Origin: Lateolabrax maculatus
Taxonomy: Eukaryota > Chordata > Actinopteri > Acropomatiformes > Lateolabracidae
Direction: 5' to 3'
Length of the DNA: 64,000 bases
NCBI GenBank assembly: GCA_031216445.1
Contig: CM062200.1
Coordinates: 6,726,501 to 6,790,500 of the forward strand
Part shown: in pieces, positions 51,246 to 63,187 of the stretch
How positions within the stretch are numbered: position 1 is the stretch's first letter
How the letters are laid out: each line of letters begins with the position of its first letter
Notes under the pieces: generated by a model
What the model was told of the DNA's origin: nothing
Seen by the model: only the letters and a program-made list of their open reading frames with translations
Database searches by the model: none
Position numbers and translations under genes: made by a program

Positions 51246-52639
51246 CCAGTGATGAGCGCGGGTCTGTCATATTTTTTTTTTAAGATGTCACAGGGAAAAG
51301 CACAGGAGTAAATAATAAAATGATGAGTCCAAGGGGGAGGGGGATACATTTTATAGGCCCTGCATGCAGAAAATGTATGCTTTAATTCATTAATGTACGA
51401 ATCTTATACACCCCCAACAGTGTGATGTTTAAGTTACTATGTAGTAGGTCGAAAGCACATTAGCACTGAGCAAAGGCTTTAATGAACACCATCATTTTTT
51501 TGATTGAGTATGTTACTGCACTGTAGGAAGGGTAATGGTCATTAGAGAGGAACTGGAAGAAAGAACGATGAAAGAGGGAAACAATGAGAGAAAATAACAT
51601 TGGTAGGATAGTAAAACTTCCAATTTTATTAAATATTACTTATTCCATTTCATACTGGGTTTGGAAAGCAATTTATCATCTAAACAGATAGTACATGGAT
51701 CAGATTAAGGTCCTATAGTGCACATACTGTACCTTGTATTCAGTCATGGTAGCATCAATGATCGGTCTTCACCAGATTTAATGAATTTTACTGTTTGACT
51801 GTATGAGCACATATGAGGAAAGAGGAAGCATGACAGGAAAGGGAATAGACTGTAGATCGGTTTCAACTTATACATGTAATAATGTTTTTTCCAAAGCTTT
51901 ACCACCGCTCTGATTAATTCTAGCCCCTTAGAAAATTGGTTATTTACTTGGTTTATTGACGAACAATTAAGAAACAGTATTGAGCTCTGCATTTTGATAG
52001 TGGGTGAATTACCAAAATGTTAATGAGACATTTCATAGTCTGACAAAATATGTTAAAACCACCCATGAGCCACAGTATTACAAGTGATCTCTTATGGCTG
52101 CTTCTCCCAAATAAAACACCTAGGGAAAAGATGTCATTCAGTGTTCCTAATTAGGACAAGAGAGCTTCATAAACCCCAACACCTTCAAACAACAGATGCT
52201 ACAGTTTGAGCATTTTTCCTCAGGCGGACACCCACTCACTAAGTGTCAGCAGAATAGGAAAGAAGGGGAATATGAGCCACCTGGGATAAACTCTTCAAAA
52301 AGGTCCCACAAGCGGGTTTTATGGTACAGACGACGGGGCAAGCAAATACATTCACAAAATGTGCAAATGATGGTTTAGAAATTGAAGGTTCAACTGCACA
52401 ATTTCACAGCAGCTTTGAGTCACTGGAGCACAAATAACAGCTGGAAACTGGTCAAAAGAAAAATGTTTAACTAAGGAGTTATTTTTGTTGGCAAGAAAAA
52501 CAACTAACAAAGCTGCATGGTGAAAATCAATAATACGTTATTAAAACAAATTGTTTAAAGTATCTAAAACACCTCACTTCAACATACAGTATAGAAAGGC
52601 ATTATGATTAAAGATTATATGTCTTAAAAACTGCATGCC
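51246..52639. other. Noncoding stretch
   Basis: AT-rich unique sequence between the old repeat and the dock1-proximal candidate elements. No gene recognised. Confidence 0.5.
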
Positions 52640-52870
52640 TCAAATGCCGTATACGCCAAAATGATCATTGCCACTGAAATTTGTATTAGTCAAATTATTC
52701 CTCCGACACCCAAAGTAATGCACATATTACTAAACTAATTAATGTGTGATTTAATTTAAAACTGCTGCACGACAGATAATTGTACACATTCTTAATGGTT
52801 CAAACTCCAATCATTAATTTGGAGTCAAAATACATTAAACCCATCAAGCATAAAATGCTGAAAAAAGTTG
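52640..52870. promoter_or_regulatory. Candidate conserved noncoding element
   Basis: 'caaatgccgtatacgcca', 'ttgtattagtcaaattattc', 'ctaattaatgtgtgatttaa' and 'ccaatcattaatttggag' form a non-repetitive block rich in TAAT cores between foxi1 and dock1. Confidence 0.28.
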
Positions 52871-53139
52871 TCAGCTTGTGTGTCTTGGATGGGAGTCCCA
52901 TGACAACCAATCTATAATTTTCAAACAAGAAAATTAAATAATACCATAAAAAAGGATTAACTTATTACCATGACGTGTAATTATGCTGCAGTAGTGTGAA
53001 GAAACCAGTTTTTTTTAATAGAGAATTTTGAGTATGACCTTCAGCAGTTTCTATAACAGCAGAACTCAATATCGTATGAAGCAGGACAAAGCTGGCACCT
53101 GTGGTTTGTTGGCTCATCTATGCCGCTAAACTATTCTTT

Positions 53140-53340
53140 CAATATGGGCCACATTCCAGATTCACACTTTCAGCTTTGAAAAAGGGAAATGTTCGCTTGG
53201 TGAGCGGACGCATTATGTAAATGAGATTGCATTAGCCTATATAGAAGTCATTCTGTGGCGTAACACGTCCCGGTATAAAGCGCCTGTGTGTTGATAGTGG
53301 CTGTTGTGATGGCTGTCAATCAAGCAGGCAGAAAGCTTCA
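53140..53340. promoter_or_regulatory. Candidate conserved noncoding element with POU-like site
   Basis: Contains ATGTAAAT (53215-53222) beside 'gagattgcattag', plus CG-containing words ('ggtgagcggacgcattatg', 'gtaacacgtcccggtataaa') and 'ggctgtcaatcaagcagg' (TGTCAATCA, PBX/MEIS-like). It lies just beyond the dock1 poly(A) signal. Confidence 0.33.
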
Positions 53341-53479
53341 TTACTGAGTGTTCAGAAGAAGAGAGGAAACGCGTACAGATTGCCAGTTTGTTTTGGATTT
53401 CAGAAATATGAAAACACACAGATCTATTTTCAGCATCTCTCACTGTAGACAAAATAATGAGGCAGACATCTGTTTTTAA

Positions 53480-54247
53480 AAATACATACATTTAAAAGTT
53501 TATTCAGAAGTCATGTCAGTAGTGAATTGGGAACAGTCAATATTATTGAAATCCAAGGTAACAGCAATCTAGGACAAGGTCTGAACAATGATAATGCGAT
53601 AGGAGTTAGTTGTATGTGCACTCCAAAATTTTGCCAATAAAATCCATGATAGGCTCTCACATACCAACTCGGTAAAGTCCCTGTCAATTCAAAACCTACA
53701 AGCCCTTTTTTGTTTCATATAAATGCCACTTAATCTAATGGTACGTTAATACAAAGAGTCATGATCAAATCACATACAAAAAAAACCTGAAATAAAATAA
53801 AATCATATATACAAACCTCTGTACATAGTGGGAAAATGAATAAAAAGACATGGGAATTATTCTGTAATGAGCTATGTACTCTCGTATACTTGAGAGTGGG
53901 TCAGTATTGGAAAGCTGGTGGTCCAAGCTTATCTGTCTGAACACAATGTTCTGATAAAGTCTTGAAGTGGCATGGTAGACAGCATCTCTAAATTCAGTGA
54001 CTACTCATCTGTGCAACATGCTCCTTGTTGCAGACTGCATAATCGTCAAACTGAAGGCAAAACAAGAAAGGGAAAAAAATGATAAGAAGGGGCGGGCTGC
54101 AGTGAGGTATTCATCTTGTCAAGCTGGGACAAGGAGCGAGGAATGTGTGGGTAAAAACAACTGCTTTTTGGGAGGGAACAGTAACTGTTGATGTTGTTTT
54201 TGTTGTGTTGTCAGTGTGTTGTTTGGTCCTACTGTCACCGTCTTTGT
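53480..54247 (-). other. dock1: dock1 3' UTR (predicted)
   Basis: From the dock1 TGA to the first minus-strand AATAAA (53499-53504), giving about 770 nt. No other AATAAA precedes it. The end is inferred from the signal. Confidence 0.55.
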
Positions 54248-54343
54248 TCACTGTACAATTCCTGAATCAATGGAGGCCTGTTTCCTGGTGGTCTTGGGAG
54301 GTGGTGGAGGAGGGGTCTTGCTGGGCAGAGGAGGTGGAACGTG
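54248..54343 (-). CDS. dock1: dock1 terminal coding exon
   Basis: 31 residues plus TGA; acceptor TGTTTGCAG. Encodes HVPPPLPSKTPPPPPPKTTR and then KQASIDSGIVQ, the invariant DOCK1 C-terminus. Missed by simple ORF length cut-offs because it is short. Confidence 0.94.
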   Translation of the reverse strand, partial: HVPPPLPSKTPPPPPPKTTRKQASIDSGIVQ

Positions 54344-57300
54344 CTGCAAACAGACAAAACAGTAACCTTGATATTGCCATTTTCTGAAATAAGGACAACT
54401 TGGCTTTTAAACTCAGGATGTAAAGCTGCTATCACTCCCAAATTGATTGCCAGATCAGCTTACACACCATTTATGTCTTTCAAGATGGTGACTGTGTTAG
54501 ATTAAGCGATCTTGGTGTCTTAAATCGTTTAACTACATATTTGTCAGACTACACGTTGAATCATATCTTGCATTCTGCATGACTGAACAGGAGTCCTGTT
54601 CTAGAAATAGACACCCCACATCTATTGGATTGGGCCATGTTTGGGCTGATGTCATGTAGCCTGATCCTGGCGCAACACGTCTAGTGCTACCTAAATCTAA
54701 GCTATTATTGTTTTCTGATGCTGGTAAATGTTTTTTTAACCAATAATATTTGCAAAAACTACAAGAGAACAGGCCTATATTAGTTGAGAAACCGATTTAA
54801 TTTAAATTTTGTCAGATGTTTAAGCTGTTCTGTCCACCGGCACGCCCTTCCTAAGACACCTGAGTTCATAAAAGAGACAACAGACAAGGAGTAATGCTCC
54901 TCAATGACCTCACCTCTGCCTCCATCAAGGACTGTAAATGAAGAGCGGCTGTCACTCAGTCTCTGAACATCTGCTCTCACTACGCTACTGTCAGCCTGCT
55001 GCCACACTGTGTGCAAAGGCTCCGTTTTACTACCCGTCCACGGGCCGTGACAGTGGATAAATAAGATTAGTTAACCGAGTGGCGAGGCGAGAGGATGGCT
55101 AGCGTAGACGTCGGTGAGTGTGGAGAGACGAGCCGCTGATTAACAGCGGGAGAGCTCCTGATGGATGTGAGAGGCAAAGTAATCATCCAATCAATCACGT
55201 CTGAGCGCCGGGGCCAGCTGGGGGGAACAAGTATAAATAACAGCGGGGTGGACAGGAGGGTGTAGGCCCTTGCTGCTAACTGACTGATGCCTACACTCTT
55301 CTGTGACACACATTACAAAAGTGATGCGCAAATGCAGCACAAGCACAAAAATGTGAGTGTGCAACATGCATGCGCACACACAGACATGAACGCACGCACA
55401 TCAGCACACGTACAGGGGTAGGGGATAGTGGAGGAAGTTGACCCGAATGTCAAGTGCGTGTAGCGCCCTCTTGTTTCATTATAAGTGCCATGCATCATTA
55501 AGGAGCTCCTCTCAGCCCTAATTAAAACACCTACCCTTTGATGTGGCGGGGGTGGTGGAGGCGTCGAGGGACCCGTCAAGTCTTGATTATCTAGCAGGTT
55601 GCCGTAATCAGCCGTGCTGCCTTTCACAGGCAGCGGAGGAGGGGTTTCACCTTTGTCAGAGCAGCCCATCCCGTTCAGCTCCAGATCTGTGTAAGAGGGC
55701 GCTCATCAGCTCACATTCATCATCAAACTGCATGGGCATTTCTTAAACAGTGTGGCTGGGACACAAAATAGATCACATGGCTGATTTTCTGGTGAAACCC
55801 CTATCAGTAAGACTAATTGTGTTTAAAGAAAAAAAATGAGAGAAAATTAAATTTAAGAGAAAAATTCCTGCACACACTTACAGGGGGATTTCATTGATTT
55901 TACACATTAAGATCAGTTTAGTATTAATGGGGAGTATTAATCAGTTGTATAATGTCTTATGTGGCCCAAAAAGCATAGTTAAGATATTTTTCTCCCCCCA
56001 AAAAATATTATTTCCAAGGTCAAGTATGAACTTTAATTCTCCTGATAATGTCATCAAGGTTATCTTGGCTTTGAGACTACAAATTTACTTTACTTTAACC
56101 TGCCTTGATAAGCACTTTATAGACATTTGATAAATTGTTCATAATAACAATGGGGTATTAAAGTTAAGTGTTACCACACATTGATAATGAAAAAGCTTGT
56201 GTTACAAACTGAGGGCATGTCATTTGAAAGGTTCTTTTTGGTGTATACCAGGCAGGGAGGATCTAAAAAAAACATGCTATAAGCTGCTGTGCTATTGGAG
56301 TTGCACTATGGGAAGTATAGCATCCACTGTTTTTGGAGTTTGAGCTATACAATAAACTAAAAGTCCGGATATAACGGATATAAAGAATTTGAATTTTGAA
56401 GCAGCAAAAGTAGACTCTCTTTTGCTAATGAGCATCCTTTATAAGCAAGTTAACAAAATGAGCCCATTATGTGTGAGCAGCCATCCCAGTGACAAAGGGA
56501 CATATTTAGAGGTATTTGACATGGCCTTTTAAAGATGTGGCGCTAATAAGACACATAGTGCTATTTTTTATATCAAACTGAGCATCATCACGTCTACCAC
56601 GGCATGTTGTAACAGTGATGCAAGAGGCAAAACAAAGTTAGAGGGAGGCAGAGAGGGCCAACAGAGATTTTCAAATCTACAGTCCAAAGAAGACACAACC
56701 TTTTAACTGAATATGTGTTTGAATGGGAATGAGACGAAAGATTGCTCTTACTGGAAACAGTGTGCAGGCTAAAGGAGAGTTTGTTCCTGGGTGTGATGGG
56801 TGGGGGTCCCGAGGAGGAGGAGTTGGAGGAAGAAGAAGGGGGTCCAGGGGACACGGAGAGCCGACGGTCTCCACCAATCTGGTTGAGAACTTGACTTCTT
56901 GGTCTCTGGGGCCGCAGGGGGCTGATCTGAGTGATCATGTACAAACAATGAGAAGAAGTAGACACTATCAGGGATTGCGTCATTACTGGGTGCTCAAATA
57001 AAGCAATCTAAATTACACAAGTCGATAAAGCAGAACTGGAAACAAAAATTACTGTGTGGCAAATGAGTTGAGTCTATGATGAAATATAACAAAAGATCAA
57101 TAAAAGATCATTTTAAGGCGAAAATGAGTTTCACATCTCTTGTGGGACCGTTGTGTGTATCCACGTGCATATTAAGTCGGCTATCTGTATTCCTAAAGGA
57201 CAAACCATTTGGATAAATGTGCTCGTTGGATTGCAATATCTTATTTGTGGTTACAAATCATTGTTTGCATGCAAGACTGCGTTTTCCCCGCTTTATTATG

Positions 57301-57489
57301 GCTGGAATTTGAATATGAAAAGATATGTCCTCAGGGCTATTCCACACTGTAGGCTACATTAACAAACAACTTTGTAATTGGCCAAACTCAAACAGCCAGC
57401 CACAAGGGAGACACTGAAAATAACAACACACTTCATTCAGGGATGTAATTTTGTTCTAAAGCACAATACAAAACTGACATTTGTATTGC

Positions 57490-57526
<37 letters not shown>

Positions 57527-60335
57527 TTTTCTTGATCTATGTGTTCCAGATTATAACTTCAACTAAAACTACTATATCCTACAACTTCTTGGTGACTACT
57601 ACAAAACCTTAGGTGGTCTACCCTTGACCCCTGAGGCAGGAGGCTCCTATCACAAGCCAGACGGCTCCACCACTGCCAGGGGCCTCTTTTGGATCCCATT
57701 CCTACCCTTATCTTACTGTCGTTAGCCAGGGAGCATTCCCACTGGGCATGCAGAACACAGTGATGCCTGTCTGCTGTAATGGACACAGTGGTGGTAAAGA
57801 GGGACATGAGCACAACAGAGAGAGGGGAAGATAAAGACATGTAGAATGCAACAAGAACAGGGGGGAGTGGTAGAAATGTGAGCCATGTGTTGGATAGAAT
57901 AAAGAACATACCCACAATTTTGCTTTTCTTACAGATTGGCTGCTAAGGGGACTAAAATTTACTTCAGGATAACACAACAGAACACCAAATACATCAGAGA
58001 ACAAAAACCCAAAAGGAAATAAATGGAAGTGCATATTAACTATGGGATAGACAATAGGAGAGAAGAGAGAGAACGAGGGAAAGAGTAAAACATTGGTGAA
58101 CTAATTTCTTGTACAGGTCACTTTTTCAGTACCGTCTCTGACAGTATGACAGCTTCAGCGGGCTGCAGAGTAATCTCCGTGGTCTTCATCTCTTTGTCAA
58201 AGATCTCCTGGTGCTTACTGTTCCTCTTCTCCTTCTTTTTCTCTTTACGCTCTCTCTCGGGCTCATCCCGGTCCAGCTTGTCCTGAGACTTGGTGTGCAG
58301 CTTCTTTGGCAGGAGAGGCTCCAGGGCAAAACTGAAATAAAGAGAATATGATAATGGTCCAATCAAACACTGTTTATCTCCTTCCTTGTCTGTGCATTCA
58401 AAGTAACTTTATCAAACCTTTACTGGCTTTGGATGCAGGACAAAGTCTGAACATTTGTATGTACAATTTTAATACAGCCTCCAATAAAGCTTGAACTTTA
58501 TATAATATACTGACTCATGCCAGAGAAGATTCGGAGGCATTCCACCATCAGAGCTAACTACATGAAAAAACTAGACAACACTGCTGTGTTTTCTCATCTG
58601 GAGTCTAGTTAAATGCAAATAATTGATATAATTAATAGCATAAATGTTTTCACATTTTCAAAATTCAGTTGTTATGGCTTTATCTTGTAAATGACAGGTA
58701 CACAGTCTTCATGAACTCAACAAAAAGCATAGTTAATTGGTATTGATAGTTAAAAATTGCATTAGCACAGCCTCAGAAATCCTCTGATGTTTGAAATGAA
58801 AATGAAATCTCTTTAAAATGTTAAATATGAACCCTGAGACTGACATACCAAAATCGAGACAGGGATTATTACAAGGAAGTAATCTAAAAAACAATTTTTT
58901 TTATAACTCAAATGGAATGACCAAAAGCAAGGGAGGATGTATGGTATTTTTATGCCCTGAAGAACTGTAAACCAGGTGTTACCCATCTGAGCCAGGCCTG
59001 GAGGGGGAGTTGTCAGAGGAGATGGAGGTGACTGAAGCCACTGACAGTGGCCTCTGGGAGGAGGGCATGGTGAAGGAGCGCACCATGGAGTGAGGACGAG
59101 GCCCCCGCCGTTCGTCTGCTGTCGGCTGACACCGCAGAAAAAAAGAAAAACAAACACCCAGAGTGAATTCAGCTTAAAAGTCACAGACTGCTTTCAAGTT
59201 ATCTGTGCAATTTTACTTTTGTTTAAGGTACTGAGCATGTGCTCAGAGCGGTGTGCAAAAGCATCACATAGTACAAATTATCTTATTGACTGTAGAAAGA
59301 AACAGATGTAGCTCCTGTGACAAAGTATTTGAAGTTTTGATGGTTGGATTTGCCATGTGCAGCCAACTTTACTTTGCCAGAAAAAACTATGAAAATCAAA
59401 TGTGGGCAAATGAGAAGAAGCTGAAGATGTATAGGCAGTGCAATATGATAGATGGTAGCTGTAGACGCCTGTCATTTAACAAAACAGGAGCCAAGACATA
59501 CTACTCTCTAAGCCTTAATATCTGTTAATAATCATAATAATTAGCGTAACACTATTGTCAGTATGCTTTAAGCATCCTAAAACACATTTAACATTTAAAA
59601 AGTGCTAATTTTATACTGCGTTAAAAAGTCCTTCTGCTCTTCAACTGTTAAATCTATAGCTGTTTGTGATTGTCCACTGCACATTATGAGAGATGACAGG
59701 AGATATACATTCAGGATTGGACTTGAAGGACAGGGAAACTGTAAGGGTGGAGGTCATTCCCAGTATCATCCTACGGCTATGTACAGAGCTCCAAACACAG
59801 CAACACTGTCAAACATAAAGTTAGTCTTGTGGTACCAATTTCTGTACTTTTGTAAAAAGAACCTGCTGGAAGAAAAATCTGGTAAAGGTAGCTTTAATAA
59901 TGAACCTTTCTGCATTCATTTCAAGCAAAGAAAGGGGTCATCACACATGTGATAGGATAACCTTATTATCACACCCTGGAAAGTGATGGCTTTTCTCTTG
60001 TTTCAAAGGTCACCACTCTCTCCCTTTAAATTGAGCGAGGGCTCCTTTACCTCAGGCAAGGTTGAGACAAAAGTCTGGCCGAGCATCAATTAAATCCATA
60101 AAGGAGGAAAGAGATAAGAGGTAGCACCCAGCAGCACCATACTACATATGAGCTGACATACATGTTCGAAGTGCATTTGGAAGACTTACTGTAAAGGAAC
60201 AGGAAACTCCAAATCAGAAATTAGTAACTTAATAAAGGTTGTGTTAATTATGATTATGAAATGTCATCAAATGCTGTTAATTGTTATTTTAAGTATGTTG
60301 TTTGTTTTCTTAAATTTTATCATCTTTATTTCCTG

Positions 60336-60367
<32 letters not shown>

Positions 60368-61048
60368 GTTTGTCAGTGCTTTCTCACACTGCAAAGCAGA
60401 TTCACAAAGGGGGACACGGCTCTCCTCAGCTACCTGTACACTGTGTGTCATATTTGTATTGCCATAGCAACCTACACCACATGGCTTTGTTGATTTCCTC
60501 TGTTGTCTTGATTTTATTTGCATTTAATCATAGCGCCCATACCGTCCTGGCGTTTGGACTTGAGAAAATCTTACAGATAACACAAAGTAATTGCGTCTGT
60601 GTTGTATCTGAAATGCAAAAAAAAAAAAAGAAAATCTGTATGGCATAAATGTTAAAACTAAACGTATCCCTGACCAAACAAAGGAACAGGAAAACCAGAA
60701 TTCCACATAATGGATGTCTGAAAAGTATAACAATAACATAATGGTATGTTATATACTGTATTATATATACATTTCCTAGAAATAAAACACTCCATAAGAA
60801 ATCAAAGAAACAGCTGCAGATTCCATCAGCACCTGTTAAAAATGACCAACTTTCAGCTACAAAGCACTCTTTATGGACCAGAAAGGTCAAAAACAGACAA
60901 AAGCTCTTACCAGGGACTTTGCCCCATACTGTTTCTCCACTTTCTCCCGCAGTTGCTTGAAGCAGGCCTCCAAGCGGTCGTGGAAAGGCCTCAGCGCCTC
61001 TGTGACCTTCTCTCCATGGATGCGAACACCCTCAGCGAGGTGCGGGAT
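54248..61048 (-). CDS. dock1: DOCK1 C-terminal part: last six coding exons, 5' truncated by window
   Basis: The gene encodes dedicator of cytokinesis 1, the atypical Rac guanine exchange factor that acts with ELMO and CRK in migration, phagocytosis and myoblast fusion. Exons in transcript order are 61048-60911, 59125-58983, 58331-58133, 56926-56752, 55686-55535 and 54343-54248. Phases agree throughout, giving 903 nt (300 aa plus stop). The first exon encodes the end of the DHR2 exchange domain (IPHLAEGVRIHG...EACFKQLREKVEKQYG). Then follow a Ser-rich tail (VRSFTMPSSQRPLSVASV), a highly basic segment, a Ser/Pro region (ISPLRPQRPRSQV) and a proline-rich end with PPPLPVK and PPPLPSK, the CRK SH3-binding type. 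The terminus KTTRKQASIDSGIVQ identifies DOCK1 rather than DOCK2 or DOCK5. Upstream exons lie beyond 64,000. Confidence 0.93.
55535..55686 (-). CDS. dock1: dock1 exon: first proline-rich motif
   Basis: 152 bp, acceptor TTACACAG, donor AGG|GTAGGT. Encodes LELNGMGCSDKGE, PPPLPVKGSTADYGNLLDNQ and TPPPPPPHQR, including a CRK-type SH3 ligand (PPPLPVK). Confidence 0.92.
56752..56926 (-). CDS. dock1: dock1 exon: Ser/Pro-rich segment
   Basis: 175 bp, phase 0 in, phase 1 out (CC A|GTAAGA). Encodes ISPLRPQRPRSQVLNQIGG, a Ser/Pro run with SSSSNSSSSG, and ITPRNKLSFSLHTVS. The Ser repeat looks more expanded than I recall in mammalian DOCK1. Confidence 0.9.
57494..57522 (+). repeat. Poly(A)29 in a dock1 intron
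   Basis: A 29-base A run following 'gcgggt'. Possibly a retroelement tail, but nothing recognisable precedes it. Confidence 0.9.
58133..58331 (-). CDS. dock1: dock1 exon: polybasic segment
   Basis: 199 bp; one base completes the Gly codon, followed by 66 codons from FALEPLLPKK to AVILSET. Centre RERKEKKKEKRNSKHQEIF is strongly basic; in DOCK1 a C-terminal basic region is known to bind phosphoinositides. The donor ACG|GTACTG is weak, but the following exon keeps phase and homology. Confidence 0.9.
58983..59125 (-). CDS. dock1: dock1 exon: Ser-rich post-DHR2 segment
   Basis: 143 bp, enters in phase 0 (acceptor GTGTCAG) and ends after two bases of a Gly codon (GATGG|GTAACA). Encodes RRGPRPHSMVRSFTMPSSQR and then PLSVASVTSISSDNSPSRPG. 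Confidence 0.92.
60336..60364 (+). repeat. Poly(T)29 in a dock1 intron
   Basis: A 29-base T run between 'atttcctg' and 'acagtttgtc'. Low complexity. Confidence 0.9.
60911..61048 (-). CDS. dock1: dock1 exon: end of DHR2 domain
   Basis: 46 whole codons, phase 0 at both ends, acceptor CCACCAG, donor CTG|GTAAGA. Encodes IPHLAEGVRIHGEKVTEAL..., the last helices of the Rac-binding DHR2 domain. This is the most upstream dock1 exon in the window. Confidence 0.93.
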
Positions 61049-61558
61049 CTGGTGGGGCAAAACCGTAGTGTTAGAAACCTTCAGCTAACATGCCATGGAG
61101 AGATGAGAGGTTGGCAACATGTCGGTTCTTCATTCATCAACGAAATACGCTACTGTTCCGCCATATAGATCTAATTTAACGGAATGACCTTCGGCCCCTT
61201 GGCGAATGCATACTCAGCACAATCAGTCTGTGTGTGTGTCTGTGTGCACAACGAGGAAATATCACTGCAACCATATCCAGGTAGACTATATTAGAGAAAG
61301 CTGTTGCCATGACACTCCCTCCCCCTGCCTCCCACCACCACCAACACATCATAACACAGGTTAAATAAGACAGTAGGAAAGCACAGACAGACTACATGTA
61401 TAGGCATGTACTGCATTGTACTGTATTGATGTTTTTCTCTCCAGCTGTGACGCAAATAAAGACGCAATGCATCCTTTCCAGCACACTGCTGCCTCTCACA
61501 CTGTAGGCAGCTGGTGAATGGCAAAATCTAAACACATAACAGAGGCAGCTCAGGTAGA

Positions 61559-61580
61559 AGAGAGAGAGAGAGAGAGAGGG
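61559..61580. repeat. (GA)n microsatellite
   Basis: About ten GA units, followed by a looser purine-rich stretch. Confidence 0.9.
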
Positions 61581-63113
61581 AGACAGAGAGAGCAAGAGTG
61601 AGGAAAAGTCTGAAACTGCTGAAAACTAGTAATTAGGAAACCCCAGTGCCACAGTCAGTGTCAGCAAGCTCTGCTGACTAAATCTGGCAAGAGGAGGATG
61701 CGTCATCTCTTAGGGAGCCAGCATTTGAGTGATTTTTTTTCCCTCTCTCCTGGTTGAAATCACAGTTACGTTTTTTGTTTTTTGCTTCATGCCATCTTTG
61801 GCTGTGGTAAGGCAGTGAAAAACTGCACAATAACTAACAAGAATCCAGCAAATATGTTACAGTCAGCTGTGGTAATAGGAGACCTTTTCTTTCCCATGGC
61901 AACTGTAAAAATATTCCCTGACAGTCTCACTGCTATAAGTGAGAAATACTGTTAAAGGTGAAAGTAAAGCAGCTTATGCTTTTATGTTTATGAATAAGTA
62001 AAAACAAAAGATTTAATTTAAACGGTTATATGAATCTGTCCCAGTCAGAGTGGTGCATTAGCACATTTGAAAAACAAGGAAACACTAAACTACGAGTGCA
62101 TCTTGTGCCTGCATCTTAAGTACAGTGGCTTTTACGGCTAACAAATTCACCTAAGCCTTGAGCAAATGGAATAAAGAACCTGCTCAGAGTACAAAGAAGT
62201 GTGTGAAGTATCGGGCATAGGTGGGCCGGTAAAGAGAAGGCGGTGTGTGTGCTAACCTCTCATTCCTTAGAGACTGCTCGCCTTTCTTCCTTTTCTCTGA
62301 GGGCAAACTGCCCCTCCACAGCAGGCTACAGCAAGAACCGACTTCACTCAGCTGGCACAAAACACCAATTCAGTTTTGTGATGCAACCTTTTGTAATAAT
62401 CTCAAACGGTGCATGTTTTATTTACACGTTTCAACACGTGGGGAGTTTATTAACAGGGAGAAATAACTAATTCAGACGCACACATCTAAAAGGTTACTGA
62501 GTGAAAAATCAGACACCCTCAGGTTCTCGTCGTTGTGTAATACACTGCGCTAATACATTAAACAGAATCCTGTGATAGGAGAAGCCCACAGTGAACAAAT
62601 TAGGTTGAAAAGAGATACTGAGCTTATATCATAGTGCCTAAAATCCGATGTTAGTCACTGTGCTGTGCTCGGCAAAACCAAAGCTCGGGCACAGAAAGAT
62701 AAATGAGAGAAGGCTACAGACACCCTGCAAGGATTTCCCCTGATATTGAGCACCTTCATCATCACCACTGGGACCTCTTGAGGAGAGAGGAGAGGGGAGC
62801 AGGAGGCTGAGAGAGAAAAGGTGAAGGGAAGGAAAGAGGCGGAGGGAAAAGGGGTCAGAATAAGGAGAAATGGGAGGGATAGGAGTCAGAGAGACGAAGT
62901 GTTGTGAGAAGAAAAAGACTGTAACAGGGAGAAAAAAAAAAAACATTGAGAGTGAAAGCTGAGGCAAAAATCACGTCTCCCAGGATACCCACATCTTTTT
63001 ATAGACCTTAGGATGATTGAGTGCAACTGAGTGGCGGCATGGCAACAGAATTCTGCTTGGTGGCTGCACAGAGATAAGCTCATTGTGGAAGACACTTAGG
63101 CTCAAGGTTGCCG

Positions 63114-63187
63114 ACACACACACACACACACCCACACACACACACACCCACACACACACACACATACACACACACATACACACACAT
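63114..63187. repeat. (CA)n microsatellite
   Basis: About 74 bp of CA repeats interrupted by CCCA and CATA units. Typical fish dinucleotide repeat. Confidence 0.95.

Noticed and set aside
54780..55016. Open frame in the last dock1 intron considered as an extra exon
   Set aside because: Flanking exons join in phase 0 exactly as in other DOCK1 proteins (HQR to HVPPPLP), leaving no need for it.
60241..60648. 135-codon plus-strand open frame in a dock1 intron
   Set aside because: Its Phe run comes from the T29 homopolymer; no homology seen.
62638..62967. 109-codon minus-strand frame as a possible upstream dock1 exon
   Set aside because: The translation is Ser/Leu/Phe-rich from a pyrimidine tract and does not resemble the DHR2 sequence expected upstream of IPHLAEG.
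63114..63187. Regularly spaced repeats as a possible CRISPR array
   Set aside because: It is a plain CA microsatellite in a vertebrate intron; no repeats with unique spacers anywhere in the window.
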